A DNA stretch of 5,614 bases from JAMXLL01 sp035279875 (GCA_035279875.1 DATEGX010000187.1:1-5614); one strand, 5' to 3'. Shown: positions 1 through 5,614, counted from the first letter of the stretch. Notes: generated from the letters alone by a model not told the origin. Numbers and translations are program-made.

Positions 1-326
1 ATTGAGGCAGCACCGGACAAGCAAGAATCAAGCGTGCCGTTCCCTCGATCACGCTCGCCGGGCCCGAGGAGCAAGATCAGGCTCTGATGACGCTCGGACA
101 AACTAAGCGCAGCAGACGTGAGGCGCCGTTAGGCATCCGCCGGTTCAGCTTTCTTCCACTTTTGTACGGGTATCGCTAAACTAATCTTTCGATTCTAGAT
201 GATAGTGCTTCGTCAAAGGGCCGGCAATCTCCTGACAGTCATCTATCATTGACTCAATATTTGCCATTTTGACGCGAAAGCATCAACAGGTAGCAAATGA
301 TGCTGGTTGCCAAGGGTCTAACCGAA
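1..326. other. Gene-free leader upstream of the glycosyltransferase
   Basis: I see no convincing complete gene here. Frame 1 is open from the window edge to a TGA at 85-87 (28 codons) and frame 2 is open to a TAA near 110. Either could be the tail of a gene entering from the left, but nothing in the residues identifies one. From about 150 onward the DNA becomes AT-richer, as expected for a promoter region. A weak sigma70-like pair, CTGACA at 232-237 and CAATAT at 255-260 with a 17-base spacer, lies upstream of both possible start codons, but the -10 box is poor. A short inverted repeat (ATGATAG 199-205, CTATCAT 243-249) lies in the same stretch. No terminator or RNA gene is evident. Confidence 0.5.
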
Positions 327-1250
327 ATGACGCTGCGGATCGCTGTAATCATTCCATGCTTCAACGAGGAAGCCGCGATCGCAAAGGTAGTTGGCGATTT
401 CGCTGAAATACTTCCCTTGGCAAAAATCTACGTTTACGACAATAACTCGGCTGATCGAACCGTCGATTTGGCACTCGCCGCCGGCGCCCAGGTGCGCAAT
501 GAGCGTCATCAAGGAAAGGGAAACGTCGTCAGGCGCATGTTCGCTGATATCGACGCCGATGTTTATGTGCTGGTCGATGGAGATGCGACATACGATGCCG
601 CTAGCGCTCCCCGCATGATTGAAAAGCTGGTAAATGAGAGCCTCGATATGCTGGTAGGTCGGCGGGTTGATCAGGATCAGAAGGCCTATCGCCCGGGTCA
701 TCGCGCAGGAAACTGGATACTCACTGCTTTTCTGTCGAATGTATTTGGTCAGTCCTCGAATGACATTCTCTCAGGCTACCGTGTGTTTTCTCGGCGCTTC
801 GTAAAATCGTTTCCGGCACTTTCGGACGGTTTTGAAATCGAGACGGAACTCACTGTCCACGCGCTGGAATTGATGCTTCCTATTGCCGAGATGGAAACAC
901 CATATTATGCGCGGCTGGAAGGCTCGACCAGCAAGCTGAATACCTGGCGCGATGGCTTTCGAATCCTGTTCACGATAATAAAGCTTTATCGCTCCGAGAG
1001 GCCGCTGCGATTTTTCGGTCTACTCGGCGTGGTATTTGCGTTGATATCGGTCGGCTTGGCTATCCCGATCTTCCTCACCTACCTGGAGGAAGGTCTCGTG
1101 CCACGTCTACCCACCGCGGTGCTATCGACCGGCCTGATGATCGTCGCGATGCTGTCACTTTCCTCTGGATTGGTGTTGGATACTGTCACGCGCGGGCGCC
1201 GAGAAATGAAGCTGCTGGCATATCTATCGCAATCTCCACTTTGTAAGTAA
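327..1250 (+). CDS. Membrane-anchored family 2 glycosyltransferase (DPM1/GtrB-like polyprenyl-phosphate sugar synthase)
   Basis: The predicted 307-residue protein is a GT-A fold family 2 glycosyltransferase. Visible motifs are IPCFNEE at residues 9-15, DNNSADRT at 38-45, GKGNVVRR at 63-70, and the metal/nucleotide-binding DGD at 84-86. The acceptor-side segment DILSGYRVFSRRF is at 146-158, GFEIETELTVHA at 168-179 and EGSTSKLNTWRDG at 198-210. Two hydrophobic helices follow at about 229-252 and 263-286, as in DPM1-like bacterial enzymes. Members of this family transfer a sugar from a nucleotide sugar to a polyprenyl phosphate at the inner face of the cytoplasmic membrane; the sugar cannot be read from the sequence. 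I chose ATG 327 because family members usually start a few residues before the IPC strand, and an AAGGG lies 10 bases upstream. ATG 297, with AGG six bases upstream, would add ten residues and is a real alternative. The GtrA-like gene follows on the same strand, suggesting an operon. GC is lower than in the right half of the window. Confidence 0.9.
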   Translation: MTLRIAVIIPCFNEEAAIAKVVGDFAEILPLAKIYVYDNNSADRTVDLALAAGAQVRNERHQGKGNVVRRMFADIDADVYVLVDGDATYDAASAPRMIEKLVNESLDMLVGRRVDQDQKAYRPGHRAGNWILTAFLSNVFGQSSNDILSGYRVFSRRFVKSFPALSDGFEIETELTVHALELMLPIAEMETPYYARLEGSTSKLNTWRDGFRILFTIIKLYRSERPLRFFGLLGVVFALISVGLAIPIFLTYLEEGLVPRLPTAVLSTGLMIVAMLSLSSGLVLDTVTRGRREMKLLAYLSQSPLCK

Positions 1251-1368
1251 TATCCCGAGACGGCAAAGCCGCAACCTCCTCGAGGCAGAAGATCAGGGGC
1301 ATTCATATCGATTTTCGCGCATCTTGAGTTGCTTTCCTGCCTGCGAGAGCTATGAGTCGGGGGCTCGA

Positions 1369-1851
1369 ATGGTCTTGTCTGTATTCCACCGTCTGATTGA
1401 TCGCCTTCATGGCAGCGCGCGGGAGCGAACGACTGCGTTCAAGGTGGTGAGTTTCGGCTTGATTGGCGTAGTCAATACCGCGGTTGACCTTGGCGTATTT
1501 TCACTGGGGTATTACGTACTTGGCTTTCCCATCATTGTGGCCAACATGTTTTCATGGGCGGTCGCGGTAACTTGCTCGTATCTCCTCAATTCAACAATTA
1601 CCTTTTCCATTGATGCGCGGCGTGAGCTATCCGTTAAAAAGTATCTGGCGTTCGTGCTTGCGCAGCTCGCAGGCTTTGCAGCGAACACGTTGACGGTAGT
1701 GATCGCGTCACATTTCATGCCGGTGGTGTTCGGCAAACTGCTCGCGATCGGAGCGAGCTTTTTAGTCAATTTTTCCTTGTCGCATTTTGTCGTGTTCAGG
1801 CGACCGCGCGTAGACGAGGAGAGTAGCCGAGCCTATAGCGGCACCTCATAA
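1369..1851 (+). CDS. GtrA-family membrane protein
   Basis: The 160-residue protein has four hydrophobic helices at roughly residues 25-48, 54-79, 93-115 and 120-143, the usual size and topology of the GtrA family. Family-like signatures are the first helix FKVVSFGLIGVVNTAVDLGV, the LLNSTITF stretch at 72-79 ending helix 2, and SFLVNFSLSHFVVF at 130-143 in helix 4, followed by a basic end RRPR. GtrA proteins are inner-membrane proteins of cell-surface polysaccharide pathways, long proposed to translocate polyprenyl-phosphate-linked sugars; that role is family knowledge and not shown here. The gene lies 118 bases after the glycosyltransferase on the same strand, so they probably form a functional pair, although the gap is larger than in a tight operon. 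I chose ATG 1369. The frame is open upstream to a TTG at 1324, but those 15 residues (cysteine-rich, polar) do not look like GtrA, and no strong ribosome binding site precedes the TTG. Confidence 0.88.
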   Translation: MVLSVFHRLIDRLHGSARERTTAFKVVSFGLIGVVNTAVDLGVFSLGYYVLGFPIIVANMFSWAVAVTCSYLLNSTITFSIDARRELSVKKYLAFVLAQLAGFAANTLTVVIASHFMPVVFGKLLAIGASFLVNFSLSHFVVFRRPRVDEESSRAYSGTS

Positions 1852-1877
1852 GCTGACCGGAAATGAGGCAAATGGAC

Positions 1878-1893
1878 GGGAGCCCTGGCTCCC
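1878..1893. terminator. Possible terminator hairpin between convergent genes
   Basis: GGGAGC and GCTCCC form a perfect 6-base-pair stem around a four-base loop (CCTG), 26 bases after the GtrA stop codon and about 140 bases beyond the end of the convergent fusion gene. No clear T-run follows on either strand, so factor-independent termination is unproven. It is the strongest small hairpin in this gap. A second, weaker pairing (GCGCTG 1907-1912 with CAGCGC 1931-1936) lies just downstream. Confidence 0.3.
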
Positions 1894-2032
1894 AAATCTG
1901 CTTCGAGCGCTGCCAATCAGTCTAAGGCGTCAGCGCCGAGCGAAAGACCCGCGCCGATGATTGCGTGTTGCAATCGCAACTTCCTATCGTCGCCCGATCA
2001 GTCTACGCCCGAGCGCGTTGAGGACTTCCAGC

Positions 2033-3517
2033 CTAGATCGCCTTCATCTTCCTGTAGGCGAACACCACCATCTTCAGGAGCAGCCATCCGTCGCGAAAGC
2101 GGGAGATTTGCGTCTCGCCATATTTTCGCGCGCCATAGTGGACCGGCAGCTCGATCGCGCGCAGGCTCAACTTTGCCGCTCCGAAGATCAGGTCGAAATC
2201 GCCGAACGGATCGAACTCGCCGAAATAATTTCGCGCAACGCTGAGCCGCTCATAATCCTTTTTCCAGAGCACCTTGGTGCCGCACAGCGTATCGGTGTAG
2301 CGCTGGTTGAGCAGATAGGAAAAAATCTTCGCGAAGGCGAGGTTGGCCAATTGGTTGAGCGGGCGCATCGCCTCGTTTTCCATCGGGTAGACGAGGCGGG
2401 TGCCGTTGATGAACTCGCCCTTGTTGGTGGCGATGGCTTCGTAGAATTTCGCAAGGGCCGAAGGCGGCACGGTCAAATCCGCATCCAAAATCATCAGGAT
2501 GTCGCCGGTGGCATTCTGGAAGCCCTTGCGCACGGCATCGCCCTTGCCCTTGCCCTCCTGCCGGAGAACCTTGATGTCGAAGCGCTGGCCGTACATCGAC
2601 TGGACGCGCTTGCACTCGGCAAGGGTATCGTCGCTGGAGTTTCCCTCGACGAAAATGATCTCCTGCCGGGAGCCGAACCGCGGCATCTCGCGAACGGCAC
2701 GCTCGATGTTGCCGCTCTCGTTCCGGCAGGGGATGACGATGGACGCCGACGGCGCATCCTTGCGCTGCACGCGCTTGGTGCGCGCGACCATATAGGTGCG
2801 CAGGCAGAGGCGTCTGATCAGGGGAAGCGGAGCAATCATCTTGTTGATGATCGGTCCCAGACCGAACACGCGAAACGGGATGAGCTGCCGCACGTCCTCG
2901 CTGATGATCTCGAGCTCGGCCAAATCCATGATATTGCGCAGGTCGTCGCCGGAAATGGTGTTGGTCTGCGGCTGGGGCATCCGCAACCCCAGGAATGTCG
3001 CAAGCTTGGTCAACGGCTCCCACAGGGTCGAATAATAGGCAATGATGATCCGCGTCTCCGGTTTGCAGAGGCCGTGCAGGCGCTTGAGCGCCACTTCGAT
3101 ATCGTCGAACATGCCGATGGTGTCGGAGAGGACGATATAGTCGAACGGACCTTCCTGCCTGAGTTGCTCCGAGGGGTCTTCCGCGTCGTCGACCATGAAT
3201 CTCAGGCGAGGATATTGCTTTTTCGCGATTGCGATCATCGCAGGCGAAAAATCCACGCCGACGCCATGGGCCGGCACGAGCGCAGTGAGCAGCGAACCGG
3301 TACCGCAGCCGAGATCCAGCACGCGCGAGCCGGGCTCGATGAGGAAACGCATATAGTTGCGGTCAGCGGTGTAATAGCTCTGGTTCCTCGCGATCCAACC
3401 TTCACGCTCGCCGGCGATCAGCTCGGCGTGCCGTTGGAACACCCGTTTTCGATCCGATAGCGGAACGCCCGCCGCAGGCGTATCCTGGGCTTCCAGAACG
3501 GGGGTGGGTTCGTTCAT
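2033..3517 (-). CDS. Fusion of class I SAM-dependent methyltransferase and family 2 glycosyltransferase
   Basis: The 494-residue protein has two enzyme domains. The N-terminal part, about residues 30-215, is a Rossmann-fold methyltransferase: motif I VLDLGCGTGS at 66-75, the acidic GVDFSP at 86-92, VDDAED at 109-114, and FDYIVLSDT at 125-133 as the motif IV region. The C-terminal part, about 255-494, is a GT-A fold GT2 enzyme: SIVIPCRNE at 259-267, EGNSSDDT at 291-298, EGKGKGDAVRKGF at 321-333, the DAD nucleotide/metal site at 345-347, GDFDLIFGA at 439-447 and YGETQISRFRDGW at 466-478. The GT2 half resembles the dolichyl- or polyprenyl-phosphate sugar synthase group. There is no signal peptide or strong transmembrane helix; a hydrophobic, basic linker at about 213-250 could touch the membrane. 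The frame extends to a TTG at 3562, but ATG 3517 has a good ribosome binding site. I infer methylation plus glycosyl transfer in one envelope or lipid-linked glycan pathway; the substrates are unknown. The gene converges on the GT/GtrA pair and diverges from the MFS gene. Confidence 0.9.
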   Translation of the reverse strand: MNEPTPVLEAQDTPAAGVPLSDRKRVFQRHAELIAGEREGWIARNQSYYTADRNYMRFLIEPGSRVLDLGCGTGSLLTALVPAHGVGVDFSPAMIAIAKKQYPRLRFMVDDAEDPSEQLRQEGPFDYIVLSDTIGMFDDIEVALKRLHGLCKPETRIIIAYYSTLWEPLTKLATFLGLRMPQPQTNTISGDDLRNIMDLAELEIISEDVRQLIPFRVFGLGPIINKMIAPLPLIRRLCLRTYMVARTKRVQRKDAPSASIVIPCRNESGNIERAVREMPRFGSRQEIIFVEGNSSDDTLAECKRVQSMYGQRFDIKVLRQEGKGKGDAVRKGFQNATGDILMILDADLTVPPSALAKFYEAIATNKGEFINGTRLVYPMENEAMRPLNQLANLAFAKIFSYLLNQRYTDTLCGTKVLWKKDYERLSVARNYFGEFDPFGDFDLIFGAAKLSLRAIELPVHYGARKYGETQISRFRDGWLLLKMVVFAYRKMKAI

Positions 3518-3525
3518 CTTGGATG

Positions 3526-3533
3526 TCCCTTCC
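3526..3533 (-). promoter_or_regulatory. Ribosome binding site of the methyltransferase-glycosyltransferase gene
   Basis: Read on the minus strand this is GGAAGGGA, eight bases before the ATG at 3517. It decides the start of the fusion gene: the longer reading from TTG 3562 has no comparable site and would add 15 low-complexity residues rich in Ser, Arg and Thr. Confidence 0.65.
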
Positions 3534-3545
3534 GTGCTGCGCGAC

Positions 3546-3555
3546 CTGCTAGCAG
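3546..3555. promoter_or_regulatory. Palindrome CTGCTAGCAG in the divergent promoter region
   Basis: CTGCTAGCAG is a perfect ten-base palindrome 28 bases upstream of the fusion gene's ATG, on its leader side and within the region shared with the divergent transporter gene. Its position would suit an operator, but no regulator gene is in the window and a ten-base palindrome can arise by chance. Confidence 0.2.
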
Positions 3556-3744
3556 ACGGCAAGCTGCGGACGCAACTCCGGCCGGGTCGTTAATGAAGAC
3601 TCAATGGGCGAAGCTCAATCGCCCGCCGGGGGCAGGGCCGGCGCTCGCGGCGAGGGTGCCGGCTCTTCCGAAGGTAGTCTCGTGTCGTTTCACAACCCCG
3701 CCGTGGTGTGCTAAACGCCTGGATGCACGCGCCATGATGAGCCG

Positions 3745-3782
3745 GCCCCGAACCGTTTGCCGGGGCGAGGCTCGAACGTTCG
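3745..3782. promoter_or_regulatory. Hairpin and palindrome just before the MFS start
   Basis: GCCCCG (3745-3750) pairs perfectly with CGGGGC (3761-3766) around a ten-base loop. Seven bases further on is the perfect palindrome CGAACGTTCG (3773-3782), which abuts the GGGAG ribosome binding site (3782-3786) of the transporter. Either element could affect transcription or translation initiation of the MFS gene. The evidence is positional and structural only. A further 6-base-pair stem (GGGCGA 3606-3611 with TCGCCC 3619-3624) lies in the same intergenic region. Confidence 0.25.
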
Positions 3783-3790
3783 GGAGAGTG

Positions 3791-5041
3791 ATGAGCGAAC
3801 CATCCGAGCGCGGGCGGGCGTGGAGCGTCACCATCCTGCTCACCGCTTTCATGCTGATCAACTTCCTCGACAAGATCGCGCTCGGGCTCGTCGCCGTGCC
3901 GCTGATGGACGAGTTGCGACTCTCGCCCAAACAGTTCGGCGACCTCGGCAGCGGCTTCTTCTGGCTGTTCGCGGTCGGCGGCGTTTTCGGCGGATTTCTG
4001 GCCGACCGCTTCGCGACGCGTTTCGTGATCCTCGCCATGGTGCTGCTGTGGTCGCTGTGCCAGCTCCCGATCGCCGCGACCGGCTCGATCGTCACCATCA
4101 TGATCTGCCGCGCCGTGCTCGGGCTCGCCCAGGGGCCGGCCTGGCCGGTGGCGGTCCACGCGCTCACGAAATGGTTTCCCAACAACCGGCGCAACCTGCC
4201 AATCGCGATCGTTGCGCAAGGATCCGCCGTCGGATTGATCGCAGCAGGGCTCGTCATGCCGCTGATCACGGCGAAGTGGGGATGGCGCACCAATTTCGTG
4301 GCGCTGGCGGCGATCGGCTGCGCCTGGGCGCTGGTCTGGCTGGCCGTGTCGGGAGAGGGGACGGAGGATGGGGCGGCGCAAGCGGCCGCTTCACCCAATC
4401 CGGCCGCACCGTCCTATGTGCAATTGCTGTTCGACCGCAGCGTGCTCGGCTGCGCGATCACGCATTTCGTCGGCTACTGGTCCCTCTCGCTGACGCTGAC
4501 CTGGCTGCCCGCTTATTTCGAGCGCGGGCTCGGTTATGACGACATCGTCGCAGGCAGGCTCTACGCGCTCGTGGTCGCACTGATGATCCCGCTCGGCATT
4601 GGTCTTGCCTGGGGATCGGAGCGGCTGTTGCAGAAGGGCGTTTCGTCCAGGACGGCGCGGGGCCGCTATCTCTCCGGGCTGCTCGTCGTGTCGGGCGTGC
4701 TGTTCGCGGCGTGCTGCGTGAGCCGGCACCCCGATTGGCTCTCGATCGGTCTGATCGCGCTCGCGCTCGGCTGCACGCCGATCGTCTATTCGCTGGGCCC
4801 CGCCGTGCTGGCGGAAGTGGTGCCGGCGGAGCGGCGCGGCGCGGTGCTCGCGATCAATAATTCGGTGGCCTCGCTGGCGGGGATCGCGGCTCCGGTCGTG
4901 GGCGGCGTCCTGATTCAGGGCCTGCCCGGCGCGCAGGGTTACGAGATCGGCTTTGCGCTGGGAGGAGTCCTGATGATCGTCGGCGGCCTGCTCGGCTTCT
5001 GGATGATCGATCCCGAGCGCTCGCTGCGCTATGCCGGTTGA
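3791..5041 (+). CDS. MFS transporter, anion:cation symporter-like
   Basis: The 416-residue protein has the twelve-helix layout of a major facilitator: helices at about 12-34, 50-70, 77-95, 98-118, 138-158 and 167-187, a polar central loop at 188-215, then 216-239, 253-275, 293-312, 315-341, 351-376 and 385-406. Motif A between helices 2 and 3 reads GGFLADRFATR (67-77). Helix 1 has NFLDKIALG (24-32) before a VPLMDELRLSPKQFG loop, and helix 4 ends RAVLGLAQGPAWP (107-119) with KWFPNNRR after it. This combination is typical of the anion:cation symporter branch, which takes up organic anions such as carboxylates and sugar acids by proton symport in the inner membrane; the substrate cannot be assigned. 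ATG 3791 was chosen because GGAG lies four bases upstream and the resulting length is normal. The frame stays open back to ATG 3593, and also has ATGs at 3734 and 3737, but that 66-residue extension is basic, non-hydrophobic and has no counterpart in the family. The gene diverges from the methyltransferase-glycosyltransferase gene. Confidence 0.9.
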   Translation: MSEPSERGRAWSVTILLTAFMLINFLDKIALGLVAVPLMDELRLSPKQFGDLGSGFFWLFAVGGVFGGFLADRFATRFVILAMVLLWSLCQLPIAATGSIVTIMICRAVLGLAQGPAWPVAVHALTKWFPNNRRNLPIAIVAQGSAVGLIAAGLVMPLITAKWGWRTNFVALAAIGCAWALVWLAVSGEGTEDGAAQAAASPNPAAPSYVQLLFDRSVLGCAITHFVGYWSLSLTLTWLPAYFERGLGYDDIVAGRLYALVVALMIPLGIGLAWGSERLLQKGVSSRTARGRYLSGLLVVSGVLFAACCVSRHPDWLSIGLIALALGCTPIVYSLGPAVLAEVVPAERRGAVLAINNSVASLAGIAAPVVGGVLIQGLPGAQGYEIGFALGGVLMIVGGLLGFWMIDPERSLRYAG

Positions 5042-5084
5042 TGCGGGCGTGGCCGATCAGAGCGTGACGATATTGACGGCCCCG

Positions 5085-5115
5085 GAGCAGGAGCGCGGCG
5101 CGCCTTTCCCTGCTC
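5085..5115 (+). terminator. Possible terminator hairpin after the MFS gene
   Basis: GAGCAGG (5085-5091) and CCTGCTC (5109-5115) form a perfect seven-base-pair stem around a 17-base GC-rich loop, 43 bases past the MFS stop codon. No T-run follows, so it may be a weak or Rho-assisted terminator, or incidental. No gene is seen in 5042-5149. Confidence 0.25.
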
Positions 5116-5149
5116 GCTGAGCAATCTGTTCACATATCAAACAACCAGA

Positions 5150-5270
5150 CGTCATTGCGAGGAGCCAACGGGTCCGCGCGGACGCGCGGCCCGATGACAG
5201 GCTCCGCGACGAAGCAATCCATGCTTCAGCAAGTGGAGAATTGGATTGCTTCGCTCCGCTCGCAATGACG
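5150..5270. repeat. Y-shaped palindromic intergenic repeat (Bradyrhizobium-type CGTCATTGCGAG element)
   Basis: The element is bounded by perfect 12-base inverted repeats, CGTCATTGCGAG (5150-5161) and CTCGCAATGACG (5259-5270), extended by GAGC/GCTC (5162-5165 with 5253-5256). Inside are two further arms. One is GGAGCC/GGCTCC (5161-5166 with 5200-5205), capped by a nine-pair GC helix with one bulged T (5170-5179 with 5184-5192). The other is CGAAGCAATCCA/TGGATTGCTTCG (5210-5221 with 5242-5253) around a 20-base loop. Together they can form a three-way junction in RNA or a cruciform in DNA. From memory, this unit is widely scattered in intergenic DNA of Bradyrhizobium and relatives, usually annotated as a BIME- or REP-like palindrome. 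Its translation on the minus strand gives the familiar spurious peptide HCERSEAIQ. The 44-base insert in the left arm makes it a longer variant of the simple palindrome. It encodes no protein of its own. Confidence 0.8.
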
Positions 5271-5318
5271 AGTCGCTACGTTCCCGCGGCGGAAATCCGT
5301 CCGAGCCATGCCAATCAT

Positions 5319-5592
5319 CGCCCTCGCAAACGAGATCGAGGGCGCAGGGAGCACCGGATGCACCAGTCGCACCCGCGGCAACGCACGCAAAAAGAAAACG
5401 CCGCAGGTGCGCCGAACCATCGGCAACTCCCTGCGCAATGGTTTACGGCTTATGGCGCGCTCTCCCCGGGGTACCGGGCTTGTTAGCCCCCGTCGCCTGC
5501 AGGCTTTCGCCCGCGGACTTGACACCAGCGTCGGGGCGTCAGGACGACACGCCTTTGCCGTCCGCCTTCGCGCCATTCGCCTTTGGCGCGAA
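5319..5592 (-). repeat. GC-rich block of nested inverted repeats; candidate structured RNA or complex dispersed repeat
   Basis: No credible gene lies here, but the block is full of helices. Minus-strand order: GGCGCGAA/TTCGCGCC (5585-5592 with 5567-5574, eight pairs, no mismatch); GACGCC/GGTGTC (5521-5540); GCGGGC-GAAA-GCCTGC (5499-5514, GNRA tetraloop); GGGCT-AACA-AGCCC shown on the minus strand (5476-5489); CCCGG/CCGGG (5465-5478, overlapping the previous stem by three bases). Then comes a ten-pair helix GCGCAGGGAG/CTCCCTGCGC (5427-5436 with 5342-5351), which encloses a twelve-pair helix (5400-5411 with 5368-5379, 20-base loop). It is followed by CGCCCTCG/CGAGGGCG (5319-5326 with 5337-5344), which shares three bases with the ten-pair helix. 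In three helices the one imperfect position is G-U if the minus strand is RNA but A-C if the plus strand is. This points to minus-strand function. I recall similar blocks repeated in Bradyrhizobium intergenic DNA, so a mobile or dispersed element is the simplest reading. It may continue past the right edge. Confidence 0.45.
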
Positions 5593-5614
5593 AACGTCCA
5601 TCGCATCCCGCACC

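Noticed and set aside
1324..1368. TTG start adding 15 residues to the GtrA-family protein
   Set aside because: The added residues do not resemble GtrA N-termini and there is no good ribosome binding site before the TTG.
1961..3460. A 499-codon open frame on the plus strand
   Set aside because: It is antisense to the methyltransferase-glycosyltransferase gene for its whole useful length, has no recognisable domain, and has the His/Ala/Glu-rich composition typical of the complement of a high-GC gene.
3593..3790. N-terminal extension of the MFS protein to ATG 3593
   Set aside because: The 66 extra residues are basic and proline-rich without a membrane segment or signal peptide, and a ribosome binding site precedes ATG 3791.
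3590..4398. Two minus-strand frames of about 265 codons opposite the MFS gene
   Set aside because: Both lie antisense to a clear twelve-helix transporter and show low-complexity Arg/Pro/Ala composition.
5241..5486. An 81-codon plus-strand frame beginning MDCFAPLAMT
   Set aside because: The start is the right arm of the dispersed palindrome, a well-known source of spurious peptides, and the rest runs through the inverted repeats.
5519..5524. TTGACA, a perfect -35 box on the plus strand
   Set aside because: No -10-like hexamer lies 16-18 bases downstream, and the bases belong partly to a hairpin of the structured block.
5226..5606. A 126-codon minus-strand frame ending in the peptide HCERSEAIQ
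   Set aside because: It is a translation of the palindromic repeat and the structured block; its residues follow the repeat and it is very Arg/Pro-rich, with no visible domain.
5150..5614. Possible CRISPR array or integrase attachment site in the repeat-rich end
   Set aside because: The repeats are inverted and nested, not evenly spaced direct repeats, and no tRNA end or integrase gene is present.

Overview
The window looks like chromosomal DNA of an alphaproteobacterium of the Bradyrhizobium/Rhodopseudomonas type. This rests on the high GC of the right-hand part, the style of the encoded proteins, and an intergenic palindrome at 5150-5270 built on CGTCATTGCGAG / GAAGCAATCCA, which I know as a common dispersed repeat of that group. 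The taxonomic call is from memory and pattern, not from a search.

Layout. 1-326 is a gene-free, AT-richer leader. 327-1250 (+) is a membrane-anchored family 2 glycosyltransferase of the polyprenyl-phosphate sugar synthase (DPM1/GtrB-like) type. It is followed by a GtrA-family four-helix membrane protein (1369-1851, +). These two face a convergent gene at 2033-3517 (-), which encodes a fusion of an N-terminal class I SAM-dependent methyltransferase and a C-terminal GT2 glycosyltransferase. A 273-base divergent intergenic region with several palindromes separates the fusion gene from a 12-helix MFS transporter (3791-5041, +) that resembles the anion:cation symporter branch. The last 570 bases (5042-5614) hold no credible gene. 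They contain a weak terminator-like hairpin, the Y-shaped palindromic repeat, and a GC-rich block of nested inverted repeats that folds better as a minus-strand RNA.

How the genes fit together. The first three genes suggest a cell-envelope glycan function. A GT2 enzyme would charge a polyprenyl phosphate with a sugar at the cytoplasmic face, GtrA may help move the lipid-linked sugar across the membrane, and the MTase-GT2 fusion would make or modify another lipid-linked or surface sugar. The large membrane transferase that would complete a Gtr-like three-gene system is not in the window. The MFS gene does not obviously belong to this theme. Sampled 60-base lines give about 48-60% GC in the GT/GtrA pair and about 57-73% in the fusion and MFS genes, so the left pair may have a different history.

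The three enzyme and transporter families are recognisable. The least explained part is the right end (5319-5592), where long, nested, nearly perfect helices look like a folded RNA or a complex dispersed repeat rather than coding sequence.
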